Assembly: GCA_030686995.1 (NCBI GenBank)
Contig: CM060704.1
Span: forward strand, 115,050,042 to 115,114,041
Direction: 5' to 3'
Length of the DNA: 64,000 bases
Source: Artemisia argyi
Lineage: Eukaryota > Streptophyta > Magnoliopsida > Asterales > Asteraceae
A program made the translations under genes and the position numbers. This document shows positions 21,031 to 33,694 of this stretch, one piece after another (position 1 is the stretch's first letter; the number at the start of each line of letters is the position of its first letter). Below the pieces are notes generated by a model. It was not told where the DNA came from, searched no databases, and saw only the letters and a program-made list of their open reading frames with translations.

Positions 21031-22364
21031 TTGGTTCCCAGATTGCCAGAAATGGTTTTTGGTAGAAATTTCTTCAGAAAGATGTTTGTTTGGAGGTTTG
21101 GTTTTGGGCAAATCTATCTCTTTAGGCAACTAATCAAGTATTATTTTAATAAAGTATGCATGAAAAGTATACATGTAGGCAACTAAGCATATAATATAAT
21201 TTCATGCAAAGATAATAATGTAAAGGGACAAATAAGCAAGTCATATATATCCTAAGGCAACTAATTTAATGTAAGGACCAAAGCAACTAGTGAGTGGTAA
21301 GCTAGTGATAGAACAAATGTGACAAATTGATTCTTGACTTAGTTCTAGTGTGTGCCTATATGCAACATTTGTGAAGATGCGTTTGCTTCGACTTCTAGTG
21401 CAAAGATGAATATATCCTAAGAAGCAATCCACATTCTCCTTGAACCAATTTGCTTGACCCATGATTGCCAAGGATATATATTAGATTATATATTTTGACA
21501 ATTCATGTGAGCTTACATGCACGATTTTTAAAGATGGTTTTTAGCATTATTCAACTATGCAAGAAGGAAAATAAATGATTTTCATGTGTCTCCTAGAAAT
21601 GAGAATTGTTTAGATAAGATAGATTGGGTTTTATGAAAATGTTTATGCAATGTAGAATTCCCAATCTTCAATTTTGTGCGAAATAGATGCCTAGACTTAT
21701 AGACGAAGAAAAGAAAAGAAAGTAATTTTATGCAATAAGTAATTAGTGAAAATGCAAAAGAATTTTGTCAATTTGCTCCATCATTCTTAATTCTAAACGC
21801 AAATGGTTAAATAGTTCATGCTTAAGGGGTTTAGTGAATATATCCGTAGTGTTAGTTATTCAATTAACAATATCAACATAAGGATATATACTTAACAATT
21901 TTTGAAGTTTAAGTTATAAAAAGAGAAAACGTACCTTGCGTCTTTAAATGATTTAACTCAATAAGACTTACAAGCATGTGAAATGAAGAAACAATGAATT
22001 CCCAAGAAGACCGTAGAGAGAAAGCAATGCAATAGAATACACATAACAAGACTACACCATAGTAACACAAGCAAGTACTTGAAGCATAATTATGTGAAGG
22101 TTTAAATACATGTCATAATGGATCGCCAAACTTCACGTATATGCAAGTGTGCCAACCTTGTGATTTTGACACCTAACATGTAAAATAACTTGGTACCCAA
22201 AATCTTATGGTTCCTAGATGGTTAGTTACAACATCTATTGCAAAAATGCATATGGTATAGATGTTGATAACAAGTGCAAGAATTCCTTATCAATATGTTT
22301 TCACATAATGATAATGGCTTTCTTGTCTCAAGAGATAAACAATTATTATAACTAGAGTAATTTT
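21031..22364. other. Internal noncoding region of element A
   Basis: AT-rich sequence between the accessory ORF promoter and the end of gag. I see no coding region, repeat or RNA gene. Confidence 0.5.
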
Positions 22365-22946
22365 CTAAATTTCTCCACTAGGTTTCACAAACTTTATTTG
22401 CTTAGATTTATTTGTCGAAGTATCATTAGCATTAAATCCTAAGCCGGTTTTGTTATCAAAAGCCTTTTGAATATTAAGTAAGTATATTAGAGATTTAGAA
22501 CTATTTTTGAATTTAGCTAGCATTTTTCCTTTTTCATTTTCCTTTCTAATTTCTAATTTGAAGTCTTGACAATTTTTATATTCAAGATCAATTTCAATAT
22601 TACTTTCAAGTCTAGACATTTTATCTTCTAAAGTTATTTTGTTTTCAAATTTTCTTCAGTAGATGTTGAAGATTCATTTTTAAACGTGATTTTTGAGTCT
22701 ATGTTGCAAAAACGTTTGAAGTTGTTTTCTAATTTTGAAAATTCTAATATGAATTGATCATAGCAAAAATGTTTGGTTTCGGAATGTACCTCATTTGTGG
22801 CTTTGTATGCTTCACAATCTTCACATGCTATATAAAGATCCTCTTCACCGTCCATGTCTCTCCATGTTTCATTTATAATCTTTCTTTGGATTTGGCTCAT
22901 GTATTCTTCGTCATTGATACCTTCAATGACCACATTTGAACTAGTA
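22365..22946 (-). pseudogene. C-terminal part of element A gag
   Basis: Two adjacent frames (22933-22634 and 22619-22365) correspond to the coiled-coil and C-terminal parts of the gag of B: an ECKTC-like ACEDC motif, EVHSE, an LNIQKAFDNKTGLGFN block matching [17 protein letters not shown] frameshift lies near 22625, and the proline-rich C terminus is missing. The N-terminal part continues beyond E3 at 30599-31015. The zinc-knuckle region is absent from both pieces, so this Gag was already deleted before E3 landed. Confidence 0.7.
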
Positions 22947-22951
22947 GTACT

Positions 22952-24373
22952 TGGTACATAGGGATTGCACCAGGCTTTACCTCTCGAGGGATCTCGAGAA
23001 GCTTACAACCCCCACCAGGCAGTGTACCTGATCGATGTAGTATAGTATAATGACAAGTACCGGGGGATTGATCGTTCAGCTAGGAATAGTGTCGCTAGGA
23101 TTAGAAAACCTAAAGACTAGGTCTAGAGATGAGGAATGATTCTTTTTGTATTTTTATATTTTTATAAAAGCAAGTAAAAATCTCGGTTTTGAAGGAGTTG
23201 GGCGGAATTAGTTGCTAGTCAACTAACCCAATTACTAAAGATGCAGTCAAAATAAAATACTAAAAATGAAAATAAACTAAATTAAACTAGAGGTGTGAGC
23301 AATATATGGGAGAATTGTGTTTATTTAGGTTTCACTACTCCTTAGATATATTTTACAGGTTAATAACTTGTTACAGTTGCGTGGATGACGGATTGTATTC
23401 CTTAATACCATTCATGGGGTGGCGTACTTACTTCCCCAATCCTATAAGCGCCTACTTCACTCCTATGTCGAGCCGACTAAGAAGCTCCTAACATGGGATC
23501 ACTAGAATTTGCTCATGCATTAAATACAACTATTAAAACCTAGTACACATCGGTTCATGTTTCTTAAGACATTCAAGCATGTTACACAATGGAGATCTGT
23601 CAGTTTTCTTAAGCCTAACATTGAAATCATTCATCCATTACAACTATCAACAAGCAATCAACCTATAATCAACATCTAGGTTTCATTACATCTAAGCAAA
23701 CACATGAAAGATCTAGCCTAGCATGTTGAAATCAAGGCAAGCATAAGATATATTCAAACAACACATAGACATATTGAATGAATTGAAAGAGGACTTATCT
23801 CAATTGAACATGAAAGGTTTCAAGGGGTGAAAACCCTTGAAAATACAGTTAAAAACGACCTAGGGTTTATTAGGTTCGACCCTAGTATTCTCCACACAAG
23901 TTCCTCTCCTAATGAATGAAAAATAGAAAAGTATATATAGATTTTGTGAGGTGACGGCGTCAAGAACAAATTTCTGACGCCGTCATCTCGCCGCCAAATA
24001 AATTTTTGGACTGCCTAGATCTGGGTTTGACGCCGTCATGTGTGTTCCAATTGTAGGCCGTCACCAAAAATACTCTTGACGCCCTTCTCTTGACGCCTTC
24101 AGGTTTTCTCTGGATAGTCATGGATTTTACTCCTGACGCCGTCATAATTTTCCTCTTGACGCCGTTAGGTACTGTTCTCAGCTTGGAAAATTAAGTCTTT
24201 GTCGTTTTCTTCACTTTTATGCTCCAAAAACGTCCAAAATGCTTCCTTTTCCATAATTCACTTCCAAAGTACCTAAAATCACAAAAGGAACGATTTAGGG
24301 CAATATTTGATCAAGTAAATTTAATTCCGGCCTTAAATGACCCCCTAAAAACGGTTCATTTTTCGCCTCATCA
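22952..24373 (-). repeat. 3' LTR of E3
   Basis: Begins TGGTACATAGGG and ends GCCTCATCA. Carries the TGACG palindrome array (about 24165-23955) and the tRNA-Asp-like segment (23032-23060). Confidence 0.9.
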
Positions 24374-26638
24374 TATACCCTTACACTTGAGATTTGCTTG
24401 TCCTCAAGCAAATGCGCTTTTATTCTAAAATAATACACTCTTACCCTACCATCCAAAATAATACATCATAGGGAATGAAAATTCCCTTACACTTGAATTT
24501 TCACATATTTTACAATAAACTAATCTAATGACTCGAATTAAGATAATCAAAACACTTGGAGTACTTTTAAGATTAACGCACATACGGGGGTAATAAATGA
24601 TGTTCTTCCCCATTACTCCACAAAATAAGTACTTTACCCATGAGTCCCAATCGTCCCAAAACAATATGTACAAGGATATGACTCGACTTAGCAACCATGT
24701 AATCAATTAGATAAATAACTAAGGGTTTAACAAATAACAATAATGCACTAAAGATGAGTGCATACACGGAAGGCTAAGGCGATTTGGTTGTACATTTAAG
24801 TGGGGTGTAACAAATTCTTCCTTTAAGTAAGATGCTTAAAGTTAGAAACGAAAAGATAGGCTCGGAGGGGTGTACTAGGGGTTTCGTGTACTAAAAATGA
24901 GTACAACGCTAAGGTGTTGGAAAAATTAATTGACTTAACTAGCCAAGTAATATGACTTAAATGGTCAAGTAATTATGATACGGGTTTAACACGAGGGTGA
25001 TCCTAATGCCTCTTATCATGTAGTAAATCATACTACACGAATGTAGTCTCACTAGCGGTCTCGGGATGCATCACTAACGCAAGTTCTAGAATCTAAATGC
25101 TACCGGTACACTCATAAGCACTAATAGTAAATGCTTTTCCTATCAAATCTAAAGGCGAACCTCACATATTTGGGTGGAAAATTTTTTTGAATAGTACGGT
25201 TTTGTGCTAGTCATACAATCTCCTATCCATGAGACGCTTGCTATGGCTAAAGTTTCACTCCTAAATGTTGTAAAAAAATTTAAATTTGGCGCTAAAATTG
25301 CACTAACAAGTATTTCTCATAGTTTTATTACACATCTACTATCAAACAAACAAACTCAAGCGAAAGTGTATCTGTAAGGTATCATCATTTTACCCTCCCC
25401 TTACACTTAAGATGAACATTGTCCCCAATGTTCAAGCAAAGAATGTAAAAGTGAAATAAGTAAAACAAATGAAATCAAATACTCCCCTGATTCGCTCAGT
25501 ATGGATAATAAGGTGGCCAGGTTAGATCTTCCTCCAAGAAAATGAATAATCAAAGCTTCCCTTGCAGAATATAAATCATCTTCTTGTCATACATAACCTG
25601 TAAAAACCTGAGAAAATAGACAAGGCAACCTCGCGTAAAATCGACGGCAATCTATATATGCTAACAAATCCTAGAAAACAAAATAAGATATAATGCTTGT
25701 GGAATGATGTTTGCAGATCTCCTAGAGATTATAAAACTAAAGATTCAACAAAAACTTAAGACTCCGTTAGAAAAAAACAAAACTAGTAAAATTTCCAGAA
25801 TTTTACATGTGACGCCGTCAGGAATTTCTTCCTGACGCCGTCAGAAGTGACCTGCAGAAATTCTTATGTTAAGTTTCTGGAAAATTTCTGGAAAAACTTC
25901 GTCCTACTTCCTGGAAAATCCTGCAAAATCAAATACTCCTCTGATTCGCTCAGTATGGATAATAAGGTGGCCAGGTTAGATCTTCCTCCAAGAAAATGAA
26001 TAATCAAAGCTTCCCTTCCAGAATATAAATCATCTTCTTGTCATACATAACCTGTAAAAACCTGAGAAAACAGACAAGGCAACCTCGGGTAAAATCGGCG
26101 GCAATCTATATATGCTAACAAATCCTAGAAAACAAAATAAGATATAATGCTTGTGGAATGATGTTTGCAGATCTCCTGGAGACTATAAAACTAACGATTC
26201 AACAAAATCTTAAGACTCCGTTAGAAAAAAACAAAACTAGTAAAATTTCCAGAATTTTACACGTGACGCCGTCAGGAATTTCTTCCTGACGCCGTCAAAA
26301 GTGACCTGCAGAAATTCTTATGTTAAGTTTCCGGAAAATTTCTGGAAAAACTTCGTCCTACTTCCTGGAAAATCCTGCAAAACATCATTATGACTCGATA
26401 CAAGCATTTGACTCTAACAAATACGAATATACATGTTCACTTAATATTGTGGAGAATCATGATCGGTTTTGTTTCTTAAAAACATATTTGGGGTTTCCCC
26501 TTACACTTATCTTTTGCGAAATACATTTGGATGAAGTTAAGACTAAGCCAAACAACAAAATAAAGTATTTTCACTATTTTAGTTTTGAAACATGATCTAC
26601 CAACAATAAAAATAAAGCATGCGTATGGAAGCAAATAA

Positions 26639-26683
<45 letters not shown>

Positions 26684-26761
26684 CACAAAACATGGGTTGC
26701 CTCCCAAGAAGCGCTTTTCTTTATTTACGAGTCTTGTAGCTAGACTCAAGGTCATGGGTTA
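24374..26761 (-). mobile_element. 3' noncoding region of E3
   Basis: Similar to 10117-12640 of E2 over its length, plus a 454-bp tandem duplication and a 40-bp A-run (26640-26680). It lacks the (AT)n tract of E1 and E2. No coding evidence. Confidence 0.7.
25475..26382. repeat. 454-bp tandem duplication inside E3
   Basis: The segment beginning tcaaatactcc at 25475 recurs at 25929 with only scattered differences. Each copy includes a TGACGCCGTCA pair and the cctgcagaaattc segment. E2 has one copy. Confidence 0.88.
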
Positions 26762-27998
26762 CTACGTGATCTCATCCCTTGAGATGATGTACCCCATGTA
26801 GTTGCGGTCATTACTATTGTGGTGGTGGTGTCTCAATCTGTCGATACTTGCAATCACCTTTCCTCCTACCTTACTTCTCAAGTTAGCCATCCCATCTTGG
26901 CTTATGCTTTCAATTGTGAAAGGCCCATACCACCAAGGACTCGGTTTATCGGGAGGTATCGTTATCTCTAAGTGTCTTAAGAGTACTGAGTTCCCTTCCT
27001 CGAATGGTACATGGTTCCTCGTTGGTCGACTGTGTTCGAACTCGACATGAACTTCATTGCTTTTTTCATGTTTAGCCTCCTTGTAGCTTTTGATTCTTGC
27101 CTCCCATGCAAGTATTTTCTCCTGAACATGAATAGGTGACGAGTCAATGTTGTTTTTGAGCTTTCTCCCCCTCAAACTCTCTTGCCCATATTGCGGGGTC
27201 ACGGGGAAGCTAATCTTTCTTTTTCCTGATTTAAGCTCAATCTTCCTACTTTCATACTTAATGACAGCTCTTGCGGTGGTGAGGAATGGTGCCCCAAGGA
27301 TTATTGGCATGCATCCATCTTCCTTATCATCAATGATCATAAAATCAACGGGATACATGAATCTTGCGACATTAACCAACACATCTTCTGCGATTCCTAG
27401 GGGGTATACGTAAGAGTGTCCAGCGAAGGATAGCCTAACACGAGTGGGGGCTGGCATTTTTTACGTTAGTTAGGGGCATAAGATTTACTTCCGATCCTTG
27501 GTCGGCTAAAGCACTTAGATATTTCAAATTCCCGATGCTGGCCGGTATCTCAAAGTTCCCACATGCCATCTGCTTAGTAGCCACTTTTTGTACCAACAGT
27601 TTCTCGAATATCGGTCCTCCAGGTAATGTATCATACTCATCTTTTTCCTCTTCCTCCTTCTCAGAACCCTGTTTGGAAGATTGGTTATGCCCGTCACCCT
27701 TTATCCAATTTGTTATAGTGTTTTCATTTATATCATGTTTCAGGTAGTAACTTAAGGATTGGGATTTTGGTGGCTCTTCTACGGTTTGTTCAGTAGGGGT
27801 TTCTACCTTCTCATTATCCGTGTGGACAATTGTGATGGAATTAACAAATCGGGTAGTGGGGATGACGCTTTCTTTCCTTAGTAACATCCTTTCGGGGGTT
27901 CTCTGGTTGGCATACTCTTCCATCAGGCTCATCATCTCATTCATTTTCTCTTGCATCTCCTTTTTTTTGTTTATAAATTGCTTCCTCGAATCTAGCAA
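26762..27998 (-). pseudogene. E3 pol remnant: protease joined to integrase C-terminal domain
   Basis: The upstream frame (27998-27435) ends with a protease-like segment SALADQGSEVNLMPL, where E2 has ADLGASINLMP; the usual D-x-GAS active site reads DQGSE. The second frame (27457-26762, 231 residues) continues protease-like sequence (VYPLGIAEDVLVNV, MPIILGAPFLTTARA). It then passes, without RT, RNase H or integrase core, to an integrase-tail segment (EEGNSVLLRHLEIT, PWWYGPFTI, GKVIASIDRLRHHH). The WYGPF motif matches the GPY/F module. The open frame across the deletion suggests either a recent event or a kept fusion product. Not functional as a polymerase. Confidence 0.75.
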
Positions 27999-29014
27999 GC
28001 CGATCTGAATGAGTTGCCATGTATTCTCTCATTCTGACTTCAAATTCCGGGCTAAGTTTCTCGGGAGGGGAATAAGGTGGGGCATAGTTTTGAAAAGTCT
28101 CAACATTCTCTCTAGAGGGTGACTTTGATAACGGCGTTGAAGTCATTTTCGAGACAGAATTGACTGTGGCCCGTCTAGGACTTAAGGGTCTCCTTTGCCT
28201 TTCCCCAAAATAGTCAACTTTTGCCTCAAGTTTGCATAGGAGTTCATCAGAGATTTGGTTAGTCCCTTCAGGTGTTGAGATTGTGTTGATGGCCGCTTTT
28301 ATAGTATTTGATTATCGGCTGCAAGCTCTTTAATACTTGACCAAGACTCCTCGGCGTCCTTATTACGCAATCTACCTCCCGCGGCCCCATCGATTGTGCG
28401 TTTAGTGTGATAGTCGACATGATCATAGAAAATCTGAACTAATAACCAAAGGTTTATACCATGATGAGGGACTTTATGGAGGAGATCCTTAAAACGAGCC
28501 CATGCTTCGTAGAAAGTTTCACCCTGATGTTGTTCAAACACCAAAATGTCACTTCTAAGCATCGCAGTCTTCCCCGGTGGGAAGAATTGGGCAAGGAAGC
28601 GAGTGGTGAGATCATCCCATGAGGTGATGGATCCCGCGGGGAAACGTTCAAGCCATTGACTAGCTTGATCACGTAGTGAGAATTGAATAGGCGTAATCGG
28701 GTTGACTCTCTAGTTGGAGCATCAAGGTCTATAGAATCTACGATTTTAAGGAAGTCCTTGAGATGTTGATTTGGATCTTCAGAACAAAGTCCATGAAATG
28801 CACATCCGCTTTGCACCAACTGGATGGTGTCGGATAGCAAGGGAGACACATTGTCTCCTTGGGTGAGCTCAATGGTGTTTCGATAGGCTTGGTGGCTAGG
28901 TCGGGAGTACTCTCCTAGGGTTCGGGGACTAAGAGGTTGGTTAGCTAGTGGTGGGTTTTGTAGGTGGTCTTGTTGTGGTGGGATGATGGGTTCAAAGATG
29001 TTACGATCGTCCAT
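27937..29014 (-). pseudogene. E3 gag (frameshifted)
   Basis: The ATG at 29014 starts MDDRNIFEPIIPPQQD; a Gag capsid-like block follows (GCAFHGLCSEDPNQHLKDFLKIVDSIDLD) that is typical of Athila/Tat Gag. The frame shifts near 28700, then continues with FEQHQGETFYEAWARFKDLL and VPHHGINLWLLVQIFYD (28540-28430). A C-terminal part lies in another frame (28146-27937, EFEVRMREYMATHSDRLARFEEAI). At least two frameshifts, so no intact Gag. Sequence differs clearly from E2 gag, showing that E3 derives from a separate subfamily. Confidence 0.7.
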
Positions 29015-29160
29015 GATGTTGGATGGCGAAGAGTTACGAACAAAAACACGAAGAAATAAGATAGACTAAAGAGAACCAAAAAATAAAAATAAAATCTTAC
29101 TAGAAAGGAATCTAGCAAGTAGACCTAATAAAAAGAAATCCTAACCTAGACAATAACTAT

Positions 29161-29179
29161 TCCCCGGGCTGCGGCGCCA
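29161..29179 (-). other. Primer binding site of E3 (tRNA-Asp)
   Basis: Minus-strand TGGCGCCGCAGCCCGGGGA, the tRNA-Asp complement with small changes including one extra base, 6 bp from the LTR. Confidence 0.75.
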
Positions 29180-29185
29180 AAAACT

Positions 29186-30593
29186 TAGTACGTAGGGATT
29201 GCACCAGGCTTTACCTCTTGAGGGATCTCGAGAAGCTTACAACCCCCACCAGGCAATGTACCTGATCGATGTAGTATAGTATAATGACAAGTACCGGGAG
29301 ATTGATCGTTCAGCTAGGAATAGTGTCGCTAGGATTAGAAAACCTAAAGACTAGGTCTAGAGATGAGGGATGATTCTTTTTGTATTTTTATATTTTTATA
29401 AAAGCAAGTAAAAATCTCGGTTTTGAAGGAGTTGGGCGGAATTAGTTGCTAGTCAACTAACCCAATTACTAAAGATGCAATCAAAATAAAATACTAAAAA
29501 TGAAAATAAACTAAATTAAACTAGAGGTGTGAGCAATATATGGGAGAATTGTGTTTACTTAGGTTTCACTACTCCCTAGGTATCTTTTACAGGTTAATTA
29601 CTTGTTACAGTTGCGTGGATGACGGATTGTATTCCTTAATACCATTCATGAGGTGGCGTACTTACTTCCCCAATCCTATAAGCGCCTACTTCTCTCCTAT
29701 GTCGAGCCGGCTAAGAAGCTCCTAACATGGGATCACTAGAATTTGCTCATGCATTAAATACAACCATTAAAACCTAGTACACATCGGTTCATGTTTCTTA
29801 AGATGTTCAAGCATGTTACACAATAGAGATCTGCCAGTTTTCTTAAGCCTAACATTGAAATCATTCATCCATTATAACTATCAACAAGCAATCAACCTAT
29901 AATCAACATCTAGGTTTCATTACATCTAAGCAAACACATGAAAGATCTAGCCTAGCATGTTGAAATCAAGACAAGCATAAGATATATTCAAACAACACAT
30001 AGACATATTGAATGAATTGAAAGACGACTTATCTCAATTGAACATGAAAGGTTTCAAGGGGTGAAAACCCTTGAAAATACAGTTAAAAACGACCTAGGGT
30101 TTATTAGGTTCGACCCTAGTATTCTCCACACAAGCTCCTCTCCTAATGAATGAAAAATAGAAAAGTATATATAGATTTTGTGAGGTGACGGCGTCAAGAA
30201 CAAATTTCTGACGCCGTCATCTCGCCGCCAAATAAATTGTCGGACTGCCTAGATCTGGGTTTGACGCCGTCATGTGTGTTCCAATTGTAGGCCGTCACCA
30301 AAAATACTCTTGACGCCTTCAGGTTTTCTCTGGATCGTCATGGATTTTACTCCTGACGCCGTCATAATTTTCCTCTTGACGCCGTCAGGTACTGTTCTCA
30401 GCATGGAAAATTAAGTCTTTGCCGTTTTCTTCACTTTTATGCTCCAAAAACGTCCAAAATGCTTCTTTTTCCAGAATTCATTCCCAAAGTACCTAAAATC
30501 ACAAAAGGAACGATTTAGGGCAATATTTGATCAAATAAATTCAATTCCGGGCTTAAATGACCTCCTAAAAACGGTTCATTTTTCGCCTCATCA
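29186..30593 (-). repeat. 5' LTR of E3
   Basis: Starts TAGTACGTAGGG (the terminal TG mutated to TA) and ends CCTCATCA, 1408 bp, very similar to 22952-24373. tRNA-Asp-like segment at 29266-29294. Confidence 0.9.
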
Positions 30594-30598
30594 GTACT

Positions 30599-31015
30599 TG
30601 TATTTACTTCAACTAAATGTTTGTCTATTAAATTTTTTAGAACAATTAATTCTTGTGCAACATCAAGTTTATCATCTTTGACTTGACATTTCCCTTGGTG
30701 AAAGTTTAAAAGATATTTGCAAATATCATTTGCCGTTTTACAAAAGAATACCCTTTCATATTCAACTCTTGGTAGAGTTTTATAAATCATTAGTTTGGCT
30801 TTGGTATTTTTATCAATCTGTGTTTGTGGGTAATTGTATTGGTTTTCAAAATCCGTTTTTGTTTGAATATCACCAATTAAAATGATGTGCCAAAGATCTT
30901 GATTTATTGATTTCACATAATTTTCAAATTTATTTTTCCATTCACAAAAATTATCATTTTCAAAATATGGTGGTTTAAATATCATGTTTCTTTCTAAATA
31001 TTTTTCCAATTCCAT
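30599..31015 (-). pseudogene. N-terminal part of element A gag
   Basis: The ATG at 31015 opens MELEKYLERNMIFKPPYFEN, homologous to the Gag start of B ([16 protein letters not shown]). About 139 residues of UBN2-type Copia Gag follow (WKNKFENYVKS, DLWHIILIGD, AKLMIYKTLPRVEYERVFFCKTANDICKYLL) before E3 interrupts it. The rest resumes at 22946. Confidence 0.75.
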
Positions 31016-31069
31016 AGATCGATTTCAAGTTTTTAAAATACAATTTATTTTAAAAATCTTGTTTAAAGT

Positions 31070-31082
31070 AGCTCTGATGCCA
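31070..31082 (-). other. Primer binding site of element A (initiator tRNA-Met)
   Basis: Minus-strand TGGCATCAGAGCT next to the LTR, one mismatch to the Copia-type TGGTATCAGAGC site. Confidence 0.75.
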
Positions 31083-31084
31083 AT

Positions 31085-31586
31085 TGTTGAAAACTAGAAG
31101 GGGGGGGGGGGGGTTGAATAGTTTTACGTCATTTTCTATTTATAAAATGGTTATCAAAAGATAACTTCAATTAAAGTTTTGTTTAAAACTATGGTTGATC
31201 GAAATGGTCAATTGAACATGTATATGTGTATATATGTATTATATCCTGTTAGGCTGTTTATAAAAGCTTTATTTTTGTGAATGAACTTTTAGTTTGATCT
31301 TTGTGTGAAATCAATTAGCACGATGTGATAAGATGTAACAATATGTAAATGTCTATGTTTACGTAAATAAAAATGATGTAGATAAGATAATAAGTAAGCG
31401 ATGGAAGGATCAAACCGAGACACAAAGGATTTATAGTGGTTCGGCTACCTTAAGTGATTTAGTTGGATGTAATGATATTTTGTCACTAAATACTTGTTTA
31501 CGTAATGATTTTACATTTTGTGATCGTCAAAACATAGGGATATCGAGAAATATTAATAACGTTTTTACACATTATTTATATCAACA
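31085..31586 (-). repeat. 5' LTR of element A, internally deleted
   Basis: TGTTGAAAACTAG to ATATCAACA, 502 bp. Relative to 4468-5859 about 890 bp are missing at a junction near 31445, including the palindrome and TATA region, so this LTR would lack a promoter. G-run of 14. Confidence 0.85.
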
Positions 31587-31591
31587 GGGTT

Positions 31592-33690
31592 GAAGGGATG
31601 AACGACAACAAGACTCTTCCGATTGTGGGAATGTGTCCTATGATTGAGCATAATGAGTATTTCTGATATTAAAATACTAAAAAGTGTGTCGCCTAGGGGT
31701 AAATATAGAAGGGAAATTTTGAAACACACATTGGTTTCGAGATTTAGACCTTCTTTTTCTGTTAGTACGTTTTTGATCTAAAATTTATCAAGATTGTTAA
31801 TAGCCAATAGAGATGATACCTTGTTCTTTTAGCATATCATTCTAAGTACCTTTTGTTTCATTAACCACAAACGAAGACAAATTTGAAGGTTGTAAACACT
31901 GTGTTACAATCTCCGGAAGCAAATAGACTATTTGTCTTGCATGTTTTGTTTTTCCATCTTGAAAAGGATTCTCGCATATATTTTTTCTTTTCTGCCAGGT
32001 CACTATTGCTCACAAGAGGTTATGGAATCCATGGCTCAAGTGATTGTTATGTTTGTTTCTCTGATTTTGAAGTCGGAATTATATATTGACATGTGAATAC
32101 TCAGTTGCTGATAACACATTACATGCCATTAATGTTTCTTTGAAAATGCAAGCATTACGAGAATGATTGACAGTCTTAGCATATGGCATTGAAGTGGTAT
32201 CTAAATTTCTTAAGAACACAGAATGTTGCTCAATTTCTACCATGTTTGTTACAGTTCTACATTGAGGGCTAGAATGTGTAGAACGTGAAACAACCTCAAC
32301 CTGGTTGACATCTAAAGTAACTATCACTACTATTCACAATAATTTGAGTGTGTGGTTTTCGATTTCTTGTTTGAAGAGCAGAGTATAGTGCTAACTATTT
32401 TCTAAGAAACAATGTGAAACGAAAAAGACATCAAAATCAATAACATGTCAAAGCCTAAGTAAGATTGTTGCAAGCAATTAACAGGAGCAGACGAACTGAA
32501 GTGAATTACTTATTTAATAGACCAAGCAAAAGGTATTGCACGTACCTCAGTACATGCTATGATATGCAAGCTTTTGCTCTTGAATGAGAGGACTTATTAA
32601 CATCAACGTCTGCTGTCAAATGCCAACTTATAATGCCGCAACTGAAACGAAATTTTAAAATCGCATATCTAAAATTAGCAAAATTTCGAATCCTAAACAT
32701 CATCATTGATCATTCAAGTAATCTATGTGGTATAACCATTCAAATAACCCAAATATAATTCTTATAACAAGCCAAGCATCATAAAAGAATTAGCATAACA
32801 ACTCAAAGAATTCACGTTTATAACTGTATTTATAAAAAATAAATTAGTAAACAATTGTTGTGTGGTATTACCATTTAAGATTGCCATTATCTTTCACTTT
32901 ATAACTGCGTTTATAAAGAATAAATAAGTAAACAATGAACTTTTACTAAAACCAAGCTAAATTACGCATAAAATATCCGTATCCGGATATCCGAAAACTT
33001 GATATGAAATTATTCACAAATTGGTATATCTGGAATTTCAGATTCGGAATTTATATACAAGGTTTTTAAAACTTCGGATTTTTAGTTACTCAGTTTTCGG
33101 ATACACAGACGTATAAGACCACAATATGAAATTTCGGATATTCAAAATTGAACATTCCTTTGTAGCTGCAATAATAGGGGTAAATATGAAAAGTGTTTAT
33201 GTTACAAATTCTAAATATAAATTCTAGATACATAGAGTGTAGTTGCAATGATGTAAATCTTGTTATTTGTGGTACTTTAAATTTTATAATTAACGAGCAG
33301 GGCAGCCCGCACGTTGCTGCGGGAGTGCTTTGTCGATGAATCAAATGCACTACATACATATTCACCCAACAATTGCATCATAATTCAAATACATACATAA
33401 TGTACTACTTTTAATTAATATTAATATGTAGTTACAAAAATTCAGAACTTTGTTTGTAATGTTTACGCGTAAAACATATTCATAACATACAAACTCAAAT
33501 TTACAAATATGTTGCAGCACTTCCCAACTTGCTGATTGTATGGTGTTCCGGGTAATTAATCAACAACCGTTGGGGTTTTCTTGCAGCAATGTGGTGAACT
33601 GGTGATGAACTTCTATATCTTCAACAGTCTTCTTGCCCCATTGTTTAAGCCCCCATCATGTTCCATATCACCTTTCTCCTAGCCTATGTC
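31592..33690. other. Region without recognised genes
   Basis: AT-rich sequence between A and C. A CCCGCA-x6-TGCGGG hairpin at 33307-33324 is the only structured item. Short open frames near 31883 and 32327 have no recognisable domain. Confidence 0.4.
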
Positions 33691-33694
33691 CAAC

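Larger units (their letters stand above)
22952..30593 (-). mobile_element. E3: deletion derivative of an Athila-like retrotransposon
   Basis: Perfect target duplication GTACT (22947-22951 and 30594-30598) within the gag of A. LTRs 22952-24373 and 29186-30593 are very similar. The internal region holds a frameshifted gag, a protease-like stretch and an integrase C-terminal-like tail, but no reverse transcriptase, RNase H or integrase core. Length 7642 bp against about 10.9 kb for E2 without its solo LTR. It must have moved using enzymes from elsewhere. Confidence 0.9.
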
